A stretch of 39,779 nt of DNA from CAYMKL01 sp964390805 (lineage in GTDB: Bacteria > Chloroflexota > Anaerolineae > VGOG01). Positions within the stretch are counted from its first letter, which is position 1; the number at the start of each line of letters is the position of its first letter. Positions 15,986 through 23,947 of this stretch are shown here, piece after piece. The notes under the pieces were generated by a model that ran no database searches, was not told the DNA's origin, and saw nothing but the letters and a program-made list of their open reading frames with translations. Location: positions 1-39,779 of the forward strand of contig CAYMKL010000058.1 of NCBI GenBank assembly GCA_964390805.1, in the 5' to 3' direction. Made by a program: the position numbers and the translations under genes.

Positions 15986-16098
15986 TGATTCAGAAACCAG
16001 GTTTTTGGAACCCCTTGTACCCAGAACTCACCCCAGCGTGGGCGCTCTCGACACCCCAGGAAGCACTGCGGGGTGGAAAAACCTCAGGATCCCCACTT
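15986..16098. other. Non-coding stretch between the ZIP remnant and its old promoter
   Basis: About 110 bp hold no recognisable coding sequence. This is where the start of the ZIP gene should have been, and it appears to have been lost by deletion or replacement. Confidence 0.35.
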
Positions 16099-16142
16099 CT
16101 ATTATAACATCATGACAGCCGTCTGTATATGACCAAAGTCAT
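16099..16142 (-). promoter_or_regulatory. Class II-type regulon promoter, copy 2 (facing the ZIP remnant)
   Basis: Palindrome ATGAC-N4-GTCAT at 16142-16129, -35 TATACA (16129-16124), 17-bp spacer, -10 TATAAT (16106-16101). The upstream arm GACAGCCGT is kept, but the arm downstream of the -10 is lost (GAAGTGGGG instead), in line with decay of the transcription unit. Confidence 0.62.
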
Positions 16143-16199
16143 TTTCTTCTGGCGACGTGAAAAGACCACCTGCGTCAACCACACGGGGGGCTTTTTGTA

Positions 16200-16228
16200 T
16201 TGCCAAACGAGGCGGAATCCGCTATACT
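16200..16228 (+). promoter_or_regulatory. Possible promoter of the FG-GAP protein
   Basis: -35 TTGCCA (16200-16205), 17-bp spacer, -10 TATACT (16223-16228). It is the only good rightward candidate found before the gene at 16657 and would give a leader over 400 nt long containing the tandem repeat. Confidence 0.35.
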
Positions 16229-16332
16229 CAGCAGATCCAATTTTTCTCGGCCTGGATCGCCAGATCCAGGCCCGAAGCAGGGATTTGGCAAGCCCCTTAG
16301 AGCAATTCTGGATCTACACCTGGCCAAGCAGC

Positions 16333-16452
16333 AGGCAGCCGTAGGGCAACCAGAGGGTAACCGTAGGATAGCAGAGGGCAACCGTAGGGCAGCACAGGGC
16401 AACCATAGGCAGCCAGAGGGCAAGTGTAGGACAGTCAGAGTGCAATCGCAAG
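16333..16452. repeat. Degenerate 21-bp tandem repeat
   Basis: About five to six imperfect copies of a unit close to GGCAGCAGAGGGCAACCGTA follow one another. The 21-bp period keeps frame, and both strands are open here, but neither translation looks like a real protein. Confidence 0.6.
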
Positions 16453-16656
16453 GGAAACGTCAAGCGCAGAATGGACGAATGTGGTAGAATGAGGGTGCAT
16501 CGTCGCTCTCATAAGTGATCCAGGTTGTGGCTGTCGTCGGTGTGGCCAGCTACCGTAGGCAGCAGCGGGCCACCGCCAGACCTGGATAGAGTAGAGAGGA
16601 AGTCTGCCCACACCACTGTTGTAACAAAACTCTAATAACTAACAAGGAGGATTCTC

Positions 16657-18201
16657 ATGGTAAGGAAGACGACTCTACTGCTGATTCTCGCTTTGGCGCT
16701 CACCACGCCCTTCGGCCCGCTCTCGGCTGCCGGGGCTAGCGGCAACGATGCCTCAGAAACCCAGGGACACACGACGATCTGTGGGGCCGACGACAACGAC
16801 TACACCGGCTACGCTGTCGCTAGCGGAGACGTGAACGGCGACGGCCTGGACGACGTCATAATCGGGGCCTTCCGTGCCAACGGGCCAGATTACCGACACA
16901 GGTTCGCTGGCCGTGTCTACGTGGTGTTTGGCCCAGCCGACGTCTATGGCATGGTAGACCTTGCCAACCAGGCCGACGTGGTAATCTATGGGGCCGACTC
17001 CCATGACTATGCCGGCAGTGCGGTGGCCAGCGGCGATGTGAACGGTGATGGTTTCGCCGACATCGTTATCGCAGCAGAGTGGGCCGACGGACCGGGCAAC
17101 AGTCGTGTCGAATGCGGCGACGTCTACGTCGTATACGGCTCAGACTCCATCGTCGGCGACATAGACCTGAGCACTCAAGCTGACGTCGTCATGTATGGCC
17201 CCGATATCCGTGACCAAATCGGCACCTCTCTGACCACCGGCAATGTGAACGATGATCAGTATGACGACATCGTCATCGGAGCTGAGTGGGCCGATGGAAT
17301 GGGATCAGGCCACAGACGCGAGGATGCCGGGGAGGTCTACGTCGTGCTAGGGTCGGACTCCCTCCCCAGTAGTATGGAGATGTACGGTCAGGCCGACCTG
17401 ATCATCTACGGTGAGGAAAAGCAAGACCATGTCGGCGCCTCCGTGGCCGTCGGGGATCTTAACAACGACCGGTACGGAGACATCATCGTCGGCGCCCTGT
17501 GGACTGACGGGCCACAAAACGATCGCCCTCAAGCTGGCGGGGCCTACGTGGTGCTGAGTTCGGAAAGATTCGAGAGCAGAATGTGCGACCTCCGCCGCCA
17601 GTCCGATCTAACCATCTTCGGTGCTGACACTCAAGACCGTGCGGGCGCCGCAGTGGCCAGTGGAGACGTAAATGGTGACGGCTACGACGACATCTTGGTA
17701 GGAGCCAGCTATGCTGACGGCCCACATAATCGTCGTACTTGGGCCGGCGAGGTTCACGTGGTGCTTGGCTCGGATTCTATCACAGAGACCTCGCACATGA
17801 AATCTGTAGACCTGCGCAAGCAAGCCGACTTCACCATTTACGGAGCCGATAGAGGCGATAGAGCCGGAATCTCGGTGGCCAGCGGCGACGTGAATGGCGA
17901 TGGTTACGAGGAGATCGTTATCGGAGCAAGCTTCGCCAGCGGTGCAGACAACAGTCAAAGCAAAGCCGGTGAGGCAAGGGTAGTGATAGGCTCGGCAACC
18001 ATCGCGGGCATTCTAGACTTGGCCTACGAGGATGCCCTCACTATCAGCGGGCCCGATGACGGTGATCAGGCCGGCGGCGCCGTAGCCACCGGAGATGTGA
18101 ATGGCGATACCTTCGCTGACATCATAGTGGGAGCCGACTCAGCCGATGGCCCGGATGGCGACCGCGAGAAAGCTGGCGAGGCTTATGTGATCTCCCCGTA
18201 A
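16657..18201 (+). CDS. Secreted seven-bladed FG-GAP (integrin-alpha-like) beta-propeller
   Basis: 514 residues; AAGGAGG 6 nt before ATG, signal peptide VRKTTLLLILALALTTPFG. Seven consecutive units follow, each of the form IYGADxxDxAGxAVASGDVNGDGxxDIVIGAxxADGP. They begin near residues 40, 108, 176, 246, 316, 389 and 460, and five keep the full calcium loop DVNGDGxxD. Seven units make a complete propeller, so the gene appears intact and the protein is essentially one domain with no anchor. FG-GAP propellers bind ligands or carbohydrates at the cell surface; the partner is unknown. The three flanking genes to the left are also surface proteins, but an old ZIP locus separates them. Confidence 0.88.
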   Translation: MVRKTTLLLILALALTTPFGPLSAAGASGNDASETQGHTTICGADDNDYTGYAVASGDVNGDGLDDVIIGAFRANGPDYRHRFAGRVYVVFGPADVYGMVDLANQADVVIYGADSHDYAGSAVASGDVNGDGFADIVIAAEWADGPGNSRVECGDVYVVYGSDSIVGDIDLSTQADVVMYGPDIRDQIGTSLTTGNVNDDQYDDIVIGAEWADGMGSGHRREDAGEVYVVLGSDSLPSSMEMYGQADLIIYGEEKQDHVGASVAVGDLNNDRYGDIIVGALWTDGPQNDRPQAGGAYVVLSSERFESRMCDLRRQSDLTIFGADTQDRAGAAVASGDVNGDGYDDILVGASYADGPHNRRTWAGEVHVVLGSDSITETSHMKSVDLRKQADFTIYGADRGDRAGISVASGDVNGDGYEEIVIGASFASGADNSQSKAGEARVVIGSATIAGILDLAYEDALTISGPDDGDQAGGAVATGDVNGDTFADIIVGADSADGPDGDREKAGEAYVISP

Positions 18202-18249
18202 AAGGTGTGAGTGGAGAGCTGTGGTGGAGTGGAATCCAGCATTGTTAAG

Positions 18250-19011
18250 CTAATCGCTCCGCTCCGCCGTCGTCACGTAGCGTACTTGCTTGAACGGCTT
18301 GACCTGTGCTCGGACGTTGTTCTTCAGGAGATTGCCGGAAATGTGCATCAGGGTGTCGCCGTAGTCGCTGTCTATTCCCATGGTGGCCAGGCAGGGATAG
18401 TGGTGGTGTAACAGACCGGCCTCCTGCTCGGCATCGTTCGCCGAAACGCCCACCAACCGCTCGGCCGTGTAGCGCGCGCAGCCGCAGACGGCGTCGCGCA
18501 GCACCTCGGCCGAGGTGATGAGTCGTGATTCGGGGTCTACGGTGATGCGCAGGTCTGGCTGGCCAAAGTGGCGCGCGAATTCAGCGATGAGCGGATCGTC
18601 GTACTCGATCCGCTGGCGGCGGGCAAGGCTGTAGTGGGTCTCGGTCAGCGAGCACAGGGGCTTGGGCGTCACGCACACCACGCCCATGTCGTCGAGCCAG
18701 CCCCGCAGTTGCCGGGCCAGCCCACGCGGCAGCCAAGCCTCGCTATCCACCGCGGCCACCACTGCCTTCGCGCCCGTCATCTGCGCGATATCGGGGAGCA
18801 GCTCCGCCACGCCCGGGTGCTCGCCAAACGACAGGATCAGGTCAGCCGGCGGGAGCGTGTCGGGCAGGTAATCCTCCGGATAGTCTATCACCGGCGGCAG
18901 CACCGCCGGCGCCTTCCAGACCTCGGCCACCCAGTCCGTAGGGCCGTGGGCGCGGATGTTGTCCACGTGCCGCTGGCCGTACTCGCCTGAGATGATTGCC
19001 AAGATGCGCAT
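18250..19011 (-). CDS. DUF166-family protein
   Basis: 253 residues from ATG 19011, which has AGGGTGA 6 nt upstream; GTG at 19020, overlapping the flavodiiron stop, is the alternative. The protein begins MRILAIISGEYGQRHVDNI and holds the DUF166 signatures CGCARYTAERLVG (about residue 190) and AGLLHHHYPCLATM (about 213), with additional cysteines CVTPKPLC in the middle. The family, found in methanogens and some anaerobic bacteria, has sometimes been labelled thymidylate synthase-like, but its function is not established. It is the last gene of an operon with ferredoxin, a methyltransferase and a flavodiiron protein, which hints at an iron-sulfur or one-electron redox role. Confidence 0.75.
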   Translation of the reverse strand: MRILAIISGEYGQRHVDNIRAHGPTDWVAEVWKAPAVLPPVIDYPEDYLPDTLPPADLILSFGEHPGVAELLPDIAQMTGAKAVVAAVDSEAWLPRGLARQLRGWLDDMGVVCVTPKPLCSLTETHYSLARRQRIEYDDPLIAEFARHFGQPDLRITVDPESRLITSAEVLRDAVCGCARYTAERLVGVSANDAEQEAGLLHHHYPCLATMGIDSDYGDTLMHISGNLLKNNVRAQVKPFKQVRYVTTAERSD

Positions 19012-19016
19012 GTGAT

Positions 19017-20195
19017 TCACCCTAAGTTGTGCTCTGCGTGTTTCGCCGCGATGGTGGCCGCCAGGTTGTCCAACGCCTCAAAATCAGCCTCTCTAGGAAA
19101 CCCCTTGCAGAGGACGGGGTCCAATATCTCTACTTTCAGATTTGGAATCAACCCAGCGATTTGTTCTATGGCCTTGCTGCTCCAGCCATAGGAGCCGATG
19201 ATCGAGGCGAACTTCAGTTTGGGCCGCAGGGCATTGGCCAGATATGCGGCGTAAAAGACGTTGGGATGCGGGCCGACGTGTACCGTAGGCGTCCCGATGA
19301 CAATAGTGGCGGCATCCACCAGGGTGATGGCCAGTTTTCCGATGTCGGTCGCAGCCAAATTGAACTGGTGCACCGTGACCCCTCTTTCGGCCAAGGCGCT
19401 AACCAGGTATTCCACCATTTTCTCAGTGCTACCGTGCATGGAAATGTAGGGAAGGACCACCACGTTCTTGGGTTCGTCCGAGACCCAATCCCGGTAAGCA
19501 TCCACGATGAACGCTGGCCGGTCATAGATGGGACCGTGGCTTGGCGCAATGAGATCTATTTCGCGCCCCCCAATCTTTTCCAGATTCTTCTGGATGACCT
19601 TGCGGAAGGGCATCATGATTTCCGCGTAGTATCTCTTGGCTGCCTCGTAGACGCGCGCTTCATCGGTGACGTACAGGTCGGTGGTAGCCAGGTGGGAGCC
19701 AAAGAAATCGCAGGCGAAGAGAATGCGATCCTCCGGCAGGTAGGTCACCATGGTCTCTGGCCAGTGGACCCAGGGCGTGTGGATAAACTCCAGAGTCTTG
19801 TCCCCCAGCGACAACGTTTCCCCATCATCAACGGTGATGAACCTCTCCTCTGGAATGCACAAAAGGTCCATGAGCATCTCCTTGCCTTTGGGCGTGGTGA
19901 TCACCTTTGCGTTATCGTACTTCTCAAGGACCTGGGGGATGGCTCCGGAATGGTCCTGTTCGGCGTGGTGAGCAACCACGTAATCAATGTGCGGAACGCT
20001 CTCCAGTTGGAACAGAAGCACATCTACCATGCTGGGATCAACGGTATCTAACAACGCCGTTTTCTCGCTACCCCGAATCAGGTAGGCATTGTAACTCGTG
20101 CCGTCAGGTAGAGGGATCAGAGAATCGAACAAGCGTCTATCCCAGTCAACAGCACCCATCCAGTAAACGCCTTCTTTAATTCTTCTTGCTTTCAT
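19017..20195 (-). CDS. fprA: Flavodiiron protein (FprA / A-type flavoprotein), O2 or NO reductase
   Basis: 392 residues. The N-terminal metallo-beta-lactamase domain carries the diiron ligands HAEQDH (H77, E79, D81, H82) after LDTVDP, with further ligands in PWVHWPETM, CDFFGSH and APSHGPIYD. The flavodoxin domain from about residue 250 binds FMN through YISMHGSTEKM and IGTPTVHVGPHPN. Length matches the two-domain class A proteins, which reduce O2 to water or NO to N2O in the cytoplasm with electrons from rubredoxin or another small iron protein; here the ferredoxin at the head of the operon is the obvious candidate donor. The start overlaps the methyltransferase stop (ATGA) and the end overlaps the alternative GTG start of the DUF166 gene. 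Confidence 0.95.
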   Translation of the reverse strand: MKARRIKEGVYWMGAVDWDRRLFDSLIPLPDGTSYNAYLIRGSEKTALLDTVDPSMVDVLLFQLESVPHIDYVVAHHAEQDHSGAIPQVLEKYDNAKVITTPKGKEMLMDLLCIPEERFITVDDGETLSLGDKTLEFIHTPWVHWPETMVTYLPEDRILFACDFFGSHLATTDLYVTDEARVYEAAKRYYAEIMMPFRKVIQKNLEKIGGREIDLIAPSHGPIYDRPAFIVDAYRDWVSDEPKNVVVLPYISMHGSTEKMVEYLVSALAERGVTVHQFNLAATDIGKLAITLVDAATIVIGTPTVHVGPHPNVFYAAYLANALRPKLKFASIIGSYGWSSKAIEQIAGLIPNLKVEILDPVLCKGFPREADFEALDNLAATIAAKHAEHNLG

Positions 20196-21004
20196 GACAT
20201 TGCCTCCTTTTTGATTTTAGCTGTTACAATCAGATTACTACTGGTCTCTGGATCGAAGGGCGCACCCTGCATGTCGCCGTAGCAGGCAGCGTCGCCGAAC
20301 CCGGCTGCTGCGACTGCGTTCAACAAATCGGCGTGCAGCAGCGGGCGCAACGTGGTCGCTTCGATCTGCTGCGCCCATTCACTCGCCTCGTCGCGCCGCA
20401 ACGTGACGATGTTGAAAGTCAGGGTGCCGTTGGGGTTGAAGTCGTAGAAACGTATGAATAGCCACTCGCGACTGTCCTCTCGATGGGCTTGGGGGGGCAT
20501 CCAGCGCGCACGAGCGGCGATCACAGCGTCGAAGTTGCGGTTCTGGATGAGCAGTAATCCGCCGGGCCGCAAGACGGTCGCGAAGTCGGTCAACGTCTCG
20601 TGCAGCGCCTCGGCGGTGAGCACGTGCGGCAGGCTGTTGCCCAGGCAGAGCAAGGCATCGAAGCCATCCCCTGCTTTTGCCGCCAACTCGCCAAAGCCAG
20701 CGACCACAAAGCGCGCCTTCACTCCCGCAGAGGCGACATTCTCCCGCGCCCGCTCGATCATGCCCACGCTGAGGTCTGCACCGGTCACGTCGTAGCCTCG
20801 CTGCGCCAAGGCAACAGTGTGCATCCCGGTGCCGCAGGCCGTGTCCAATATGCGCCACGCGCCGCTGGCGGTCAGTTGTTGCTCAATGAAGGGTAGCTCA
20901 TACGCCAGCCGTCCTTCCCAGTTGACAAAGCGGTCGTAGTCGGCGCTAAAGGGATCGTAGAGCGGTACGGCTCTCCTCGATTCTTCCCGCCGGGAGCATG
21001 CCAT
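20192..21004 (-). CDS. Class I SAM-dependent methyltransferase
   Basis: 270 residues from ATG 21004, chosen for the upstream GGGGAG; ATG 21025, which overlaps the ferredoxin stop as ATGA, is an equally arguable start. Motif I is ILDTACGTGMHTVALAQRG (about residue 50) and motif II the acidic GADLS; motif post I/IV is GDGFDALLCLGNSLPHV. The N-terminal PLYDPFSADYDRFVNW is typical of small-molecule or glycine/sarcosine-type methyltransferases. Substrate unknown. Its coupling between ferredoxin and flavodiiron genes is unusual and suggests a role tied to the redox operon, but the sequence does not show which. Confidence 0.8.
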   Translation of the reverse strand: MACSRREESRRAVPLYDPFSADYDRFVNWEGRLAYELPFIEQQLTASGAWRILDTACGTGMHTVALAQRGYDVTGADLSVGMIERARENVASAGVKARFVVAGFGELAAKAGDGFDALLCLGNSLPHVLTAEALHETLTDFATVLRPGGLLLIQNRNFDAVIAARARWMPPQAHREDSREWLFIRFYDFNPNGTLTFNIVTLRRDEASEWAQQIEATTLRPLLHADLLNAVAAAGFGDAACYGDMQGAPFDPETSSNLIVTAKIKKEAMS

Positions 21005-21021
21005 TACGTTCTCTCCCCTTT

Positions 21022-21399
21022 TCATCCGTGAATCAACGCCGGCAGGCAACGAGTGCAGACCCACAGGCTGGCCCCAGCCTTGCGACAAGGAAGCAACACC
21101 CGGCTATCCTCACCCTCTCCACACACGTGGCAGGTTTGCACGATGTAGGTCACGCCCCGCTTTCCCATTTCGATTTCGGCCGCGTGTTCGTCAAAGGCAA
21201 CCGCCTCTCGTTCCTCAATGCTCAACGCGCCGGTGGGACAGACGCCCAGGCAGAAGCCGGCGCCGTCACAGAGCGCCTCGTCCACCACCTGGGCCTTGCC
21301 GTCCACCAAGACGATAGCGCCCTCAGCGCACGGCATCACACAGATGCCGCACCCGTTACACAGTTCCTCATTGATCTTGACGATTTGGCGTTTAACCAC
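21022..21399 (-). CDS. Ferredoxin with C-terminal cysteine-rich (zinc-ribbon-like) extension
   Basis: 125 residues. The first cluster motif is complete (C14, C17, C20, C24: CNGCGICVMPC). The second reads CDGAGFCLGVCP with alanine (A47) where the second cysteine should be, leaving C44, C50 and C54, as in [3Fe-4S] or degenerate sites. After a linker, the tail has CHVC (C90, C93), C105 and CTRC (C115, C118), a probable zinc ribbon or third metal site ending LPALIHG. It is the first gene of the operon with methyltransferase, flavodiiron and DUF166 genes and has the regulon promoter at 21446-21499. It likely supplies electrons to the flavodiiron protein. Confidence 0.88.
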   Translation of the reverse strand: MVKRQIVKINEELCNGCGICVMPCAEGAIVLVDGKAQVVDEALCDGAGFCLGVCPTGALSIEEREAVAFDEHAAEIEMGKRGVTYIVQTCHVCGEGEDSRVLLPCRKAGASLWVCTRCLPALIHG

Positions 21400-21445
21400 T
21401 ATTCACCTCTCCTGGATAGGTCACAAGAAATCCTTTCACTACAAA

Positions 21446-21499
21446 ACGGCTGCCCTAATTATATCACCAGGACAGCCGTCTGTCTATGACAAAGGTCAT
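21446..21499 (-). promoter_or_regulatory. Class II-type regulon promoter, copy 3 (ferredoxin-flavodiiron operon)
   Basis: Palindrome ATGAC-N4-GTCAT (21499-21486), -35 TAGACA (21486-21481), 17-bp spacer, -10 TATAAT (21463-21458). Inverted arms ACGGCTGCCCT (21446-21456) and AGGACAGCCGT (21469-21479) flank the -10 with one mismatch in 11. The ferredoxin ATG is at 21399, about 52 nt from the predicted start of transcription. This is the best-preserved copy. Confidence 0.78.
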
Positions 21500-21517
21500 T
21501 CATGTCGCGTCCAACCA

Positions 21518-23803
21518 TCAAGCCGCGCCCAACTCGACCTGCCGCAGGAGCAAGGCATTGACCGCCACGATGACGGTGCTGGCGCTCATCACCAGCGCGC
21601 CCCATTCGGGCCGCAGGACGATGCCAAGAGGTTGCAGCAGACCAGCCGCCATGGGGATGGCGACCACGTTGTAGGCAGTGGCCCAAACCAGGTTCTGGCG
21701 CATCTTGCTCATCGTCGCCCGGCTGAGGCGAATCAGCCGAACCACGTCGCGGGGGTCGTTCTTCACCAACACCACCTGCGCCGACTCCACCGCCACGTCG
21801 GTGCCGGCGCCGATGGCGATGCCCACGTCGGCCTGCACCAGCGCGGGGGCGTCGTTGATGCCGTCGCCCACCATAGCCACCACCTTGGCCTGGCGCTGCA
21901 GCTCCTTGACCTTGTCGGCCTTCTGCTCCGGTCGCACCTCGGCGAAGACGGTGTCCAGCCCCAACTCGGCGGCCACGTAGTCAGCCACGGCCTGGCTGTC
22001 ACCGGTGAGCATGGCCACCTCAAGACCCATCTGCTTCAACGCCCGTACCGCCTCCCGTGACTCGTCGCGGACCATGTCGGCTAAAGCGAGGGCGCCCACC
22101 AGGCTACCGTCGGCTGCTGCGTAGACCACCGTCTTCCCCTGCCTGCCAAGTTCGACCAGGCGCGGATCGTGCGGCACAGCCACACCGATCTGCTCCATCA
22201 GCGCCCGGTTGCCAATGAAAAGATGACTCCCTTCGACAGTGGCCTTCGCCCCTTTGCCGGGCACCGCCTCGAAGTCGGTCGCCTGCGGCAGGGGCAGCTC
22301 TCGCTCCTGGGCAGCACGGACGATGCCCTGGGCGATGGTATGCTCGGAGTTGACCTCCGCCGCCGCCACGCGGCGCAGCAATGTCTCCTCGTCCCAGACT
22401 TCGGCAAGCCCTTCGGCTACGCTCAGGACAGGCTCAGTCGAGCCATCTCCCAGCAACACCACGTCCGTCACCCCGAACTCACCTTTGGTCAGCGTGCCGG
22501 TCTTGTCGAAGATCACGGCGTCCAGGCGACGGGCCGTTTCGGTGGCCTCGGCATTGCGGATGAGCATCCCGTTGCGCGCACCCAGTGAAGTCGAAATGGT
22601 CGTCACCACCGGAATGGCCAGTCCCAGGGCGTGGGGACAGGCGATGACCAACACCGTCACCGCCAGGGTGAGGGCGAAGACCGCCGACTGCGCACTGATG
22701 AAGAACCAAAACAGGAAGGTAATCAACGCCACCACGACGGCGATGATGGTCAGCCAGTGAGCAGCGCGGTCAGCCAGCCGCTGCACGGGCGGCTTGGAGG
22801 CCTGCGCCTCTTTGACCAGGTTGATGATCTGGGCCAGGGCCGTCTCTTCGCCGGTCTTCTCCACGCGGATGCGCAGCGCGCCCTCACCGTTGAGCGTGCC
22901 GCCAATGACCTCATCGCCGACAACTTTGCCCACCGGCTTCGACTCGCCCGTGATCATGGCCTCATTGACGCTGCTCTGCCCCTCGACGACGCGGCCATCC
23001 ATGGGCACCTTGTCGCCGGGACGCACCAACAGCAGGTCGCCCTTCTGTACCTCCGACGTGGGCACCTCTTCGACGCTGCCATCCTCGGCGATGCGGTTGG
23101 CCATGGGCGGGATGAGCTTGGTCAGCTCCTTGAGCGCGCCAGCCGTGCCTCGCACGGCCCGCATCTCCAGCCAGTGGCCCAGCAGCAGCACCGCCACCAG
23201 GGTGCTGACCTCCCAGTAGAAATCAACTGCTGTGAAGATGAAGGTGGCACCGACGCTGAAAAGATAGCCCGCTGAGACGGCAATGCTCACCAGCACGCTC
23301 ATGTCCAGCACGCCACTGCGCAGCGCCTTGCGAGCGTTCTGGTAGAAGGGCCAGGTGCCGTAAGACGTGATGACCGTGGCCATAGCGAAGAGCAGGTAAC
23401 GATAGCCCGGAAAAGTCAGCGAAAAGCCGAACCACTGCTGAATGGTGGGGGAGAGCAGCAGCACCGGGATGGTGAGGGCCAGCACCACCCAGAAGCGACG
23501 GCGGAAGTCGGCCTCCATCATGGCGTGGTGGTCGTGGCCCTCGGCCTTGTGGTGCTCGTGCTCCATGTGAGCGTGAGCCGTCCCTTCCTCCTCACCCTCG
23601 CAGGAGCAGCCCAGTTGGGCCAACATATGCTTGAGATGCTCCAGGCTCACGACGTCAGAATCGTAGACCAGATGGACCGTGTCGGCCACCGGGTTGATGT
23701 GGGCCTCGTGCACGCCGTGGAGTGCCTGGATGCGGTCCTCGATAACACACGGGCAATCGGGGCCAACATACTCCTTGAGTGCTAATGTCACGCTCTGTTT
23801 CAT
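21518..23803 (-). CDS. copB: CopB-type heavy-metal P1B ATPase (CPH motif)
   Basis: 761 residues from ATG 23803 (AAGGAGAT 7 nt upstream); a longer frame to 23893 lacks support. N-terminal metal-binding domain with CPC (C17, C19) in place of CxxC, a CSC pair at 66-68 and a histidine-rich run at 77-93. Transmembrane region; TGES phosphatase loop at 285-288; CPH at 389-391, the mark of P1B-3 (CopB-like, Cu/Ag) pumps; phosphorylation site DKTGTLT at 433-439; MVGDGINDAPA near 665. Residues 454-468 (GSTEPVLSVAEGLAE) are encoded by a dispersed repeat (22401-22444) inserted at the entrance of the nucleotide domain. The usual HP dipeptide reads SEHT (486-489). It is downstream of a lipoprotein cytochrome c and probably exports copper. 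Confidence 0.93.
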   Translation of the reverse strand: MKQSVTLALKEYVGPDCPCVIEDRIQALHGVHEAHINPVADTVHLVYDSDVVSLEHLKHMLAQLGCSCEGEEEGTAHAHMEHEHHKAEGHDHHAMMEADFRRRFWVVLALTIPVLLLSPTIQQWFGFSLTFPGYRYLLFAMATVITSYGTWPFYQNARKALRSGVLDMSVLVSIAVSAGYLFSVGATFIFTAVDFYWEVSTLVAVLLLGHWLEMRAVRGTAGALKELTKLIPPMANRIAEDGSVEEVPTSEVQKGDLLLVRPGDKVPMDGRVVEGQSSVNEAMITGESKPVGKVVGDEVIGGTLNGEGALRIRVEKTGEETALAQIINLVKEAQASKPPVQRLADRAAHWLTIIAVVVALITFLFWFFISAQSAVFALTLAVTVLVIACPHALGLAIPVVTTISTSLGARNGMLIRNAEATETARRLDAVIFDKTGTLTKGEFGVTDVVLLGDGSTEPVLSVAEGLAEVWDEETLLRRVAAAEVNSEHTIAQGIVRAAQERELPLPQATDFEAVPGKGAKATVEGSHLFIGNRALMEQIGVAVPHDPRLVELGRQGKTVVYAAADGSLVGALALADMVRDESREAVRALKQMGLEVAMLTGDSQAVADYVAAELGLDTVFAEVRPEQKADKVKELQRQAKVVAMVGDGINDAPALVQADVGIAIGAGTDVAVESAQVVLVKNDPRDVVRLIRLSRATMSKMRQNLVWATAYNVVAIPMAAGLLQPLGIVLRPEWGALVMSASTVIVAVNALLLRQVELGAA
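22401..22444. repeat. Dispersed repeat inside copB
   Basis: Leftward this 44-bp stretch reads CTCGACTGAGCC-TGTCCTGAGCG-TAGCCGAAGGG, a common TTCGAC-type dispersed repeat normally found between genes. It stays in frame and encodes STEPVLSVAEGLAE. Confidence 0.65.
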
Positions 23804-23858
23804 CTTCGGTATCTCCTTTCCGTGAGCTGCCTGAACGCCGAAGCCGATCACACAACCC

Positions 23859-23899
23859 TGACACATTATGTCACAACGACTACTTGGCAACAACAGGGC
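23859..23899 (-). promoter_or_regulatory. Possible internal promoter and operator for copB
   Basis: The inverted repeat TGACA-N5-TGTCA (23859-23873) overlaps a leftward -10-like CATAAT (23870-23865), with TTGTTG 17 bp upstream as a poor -35. A metal-responsive repressor site is possible. The evidence is weak. Confidence 0.3.
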
Positions 23900-23947
23900 G
23901 ATGGCACCCCAGGGCTAATTCCCAGGCCATCTCTTGGGCCACAGGGT

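Noticed and set aside
16333..16452. Tandem units as a CRISPR array
   Set aside because: Units abut one another with no spacers and are only 21 bp and degenerate. No cas genes are present.
19029..20051. A 340-codon open frame antisense to the flavodiiron gene
   Set aside because: It lies entirely within a well-supported gene, and its translation matches no family.
21446..21499. MerR-type promoter with a 19-20 bp spacer
   Set aside because: All five copies have exactly 17 bp between -35 and -10, so untwisting by a MerR-type regulator is not expected.
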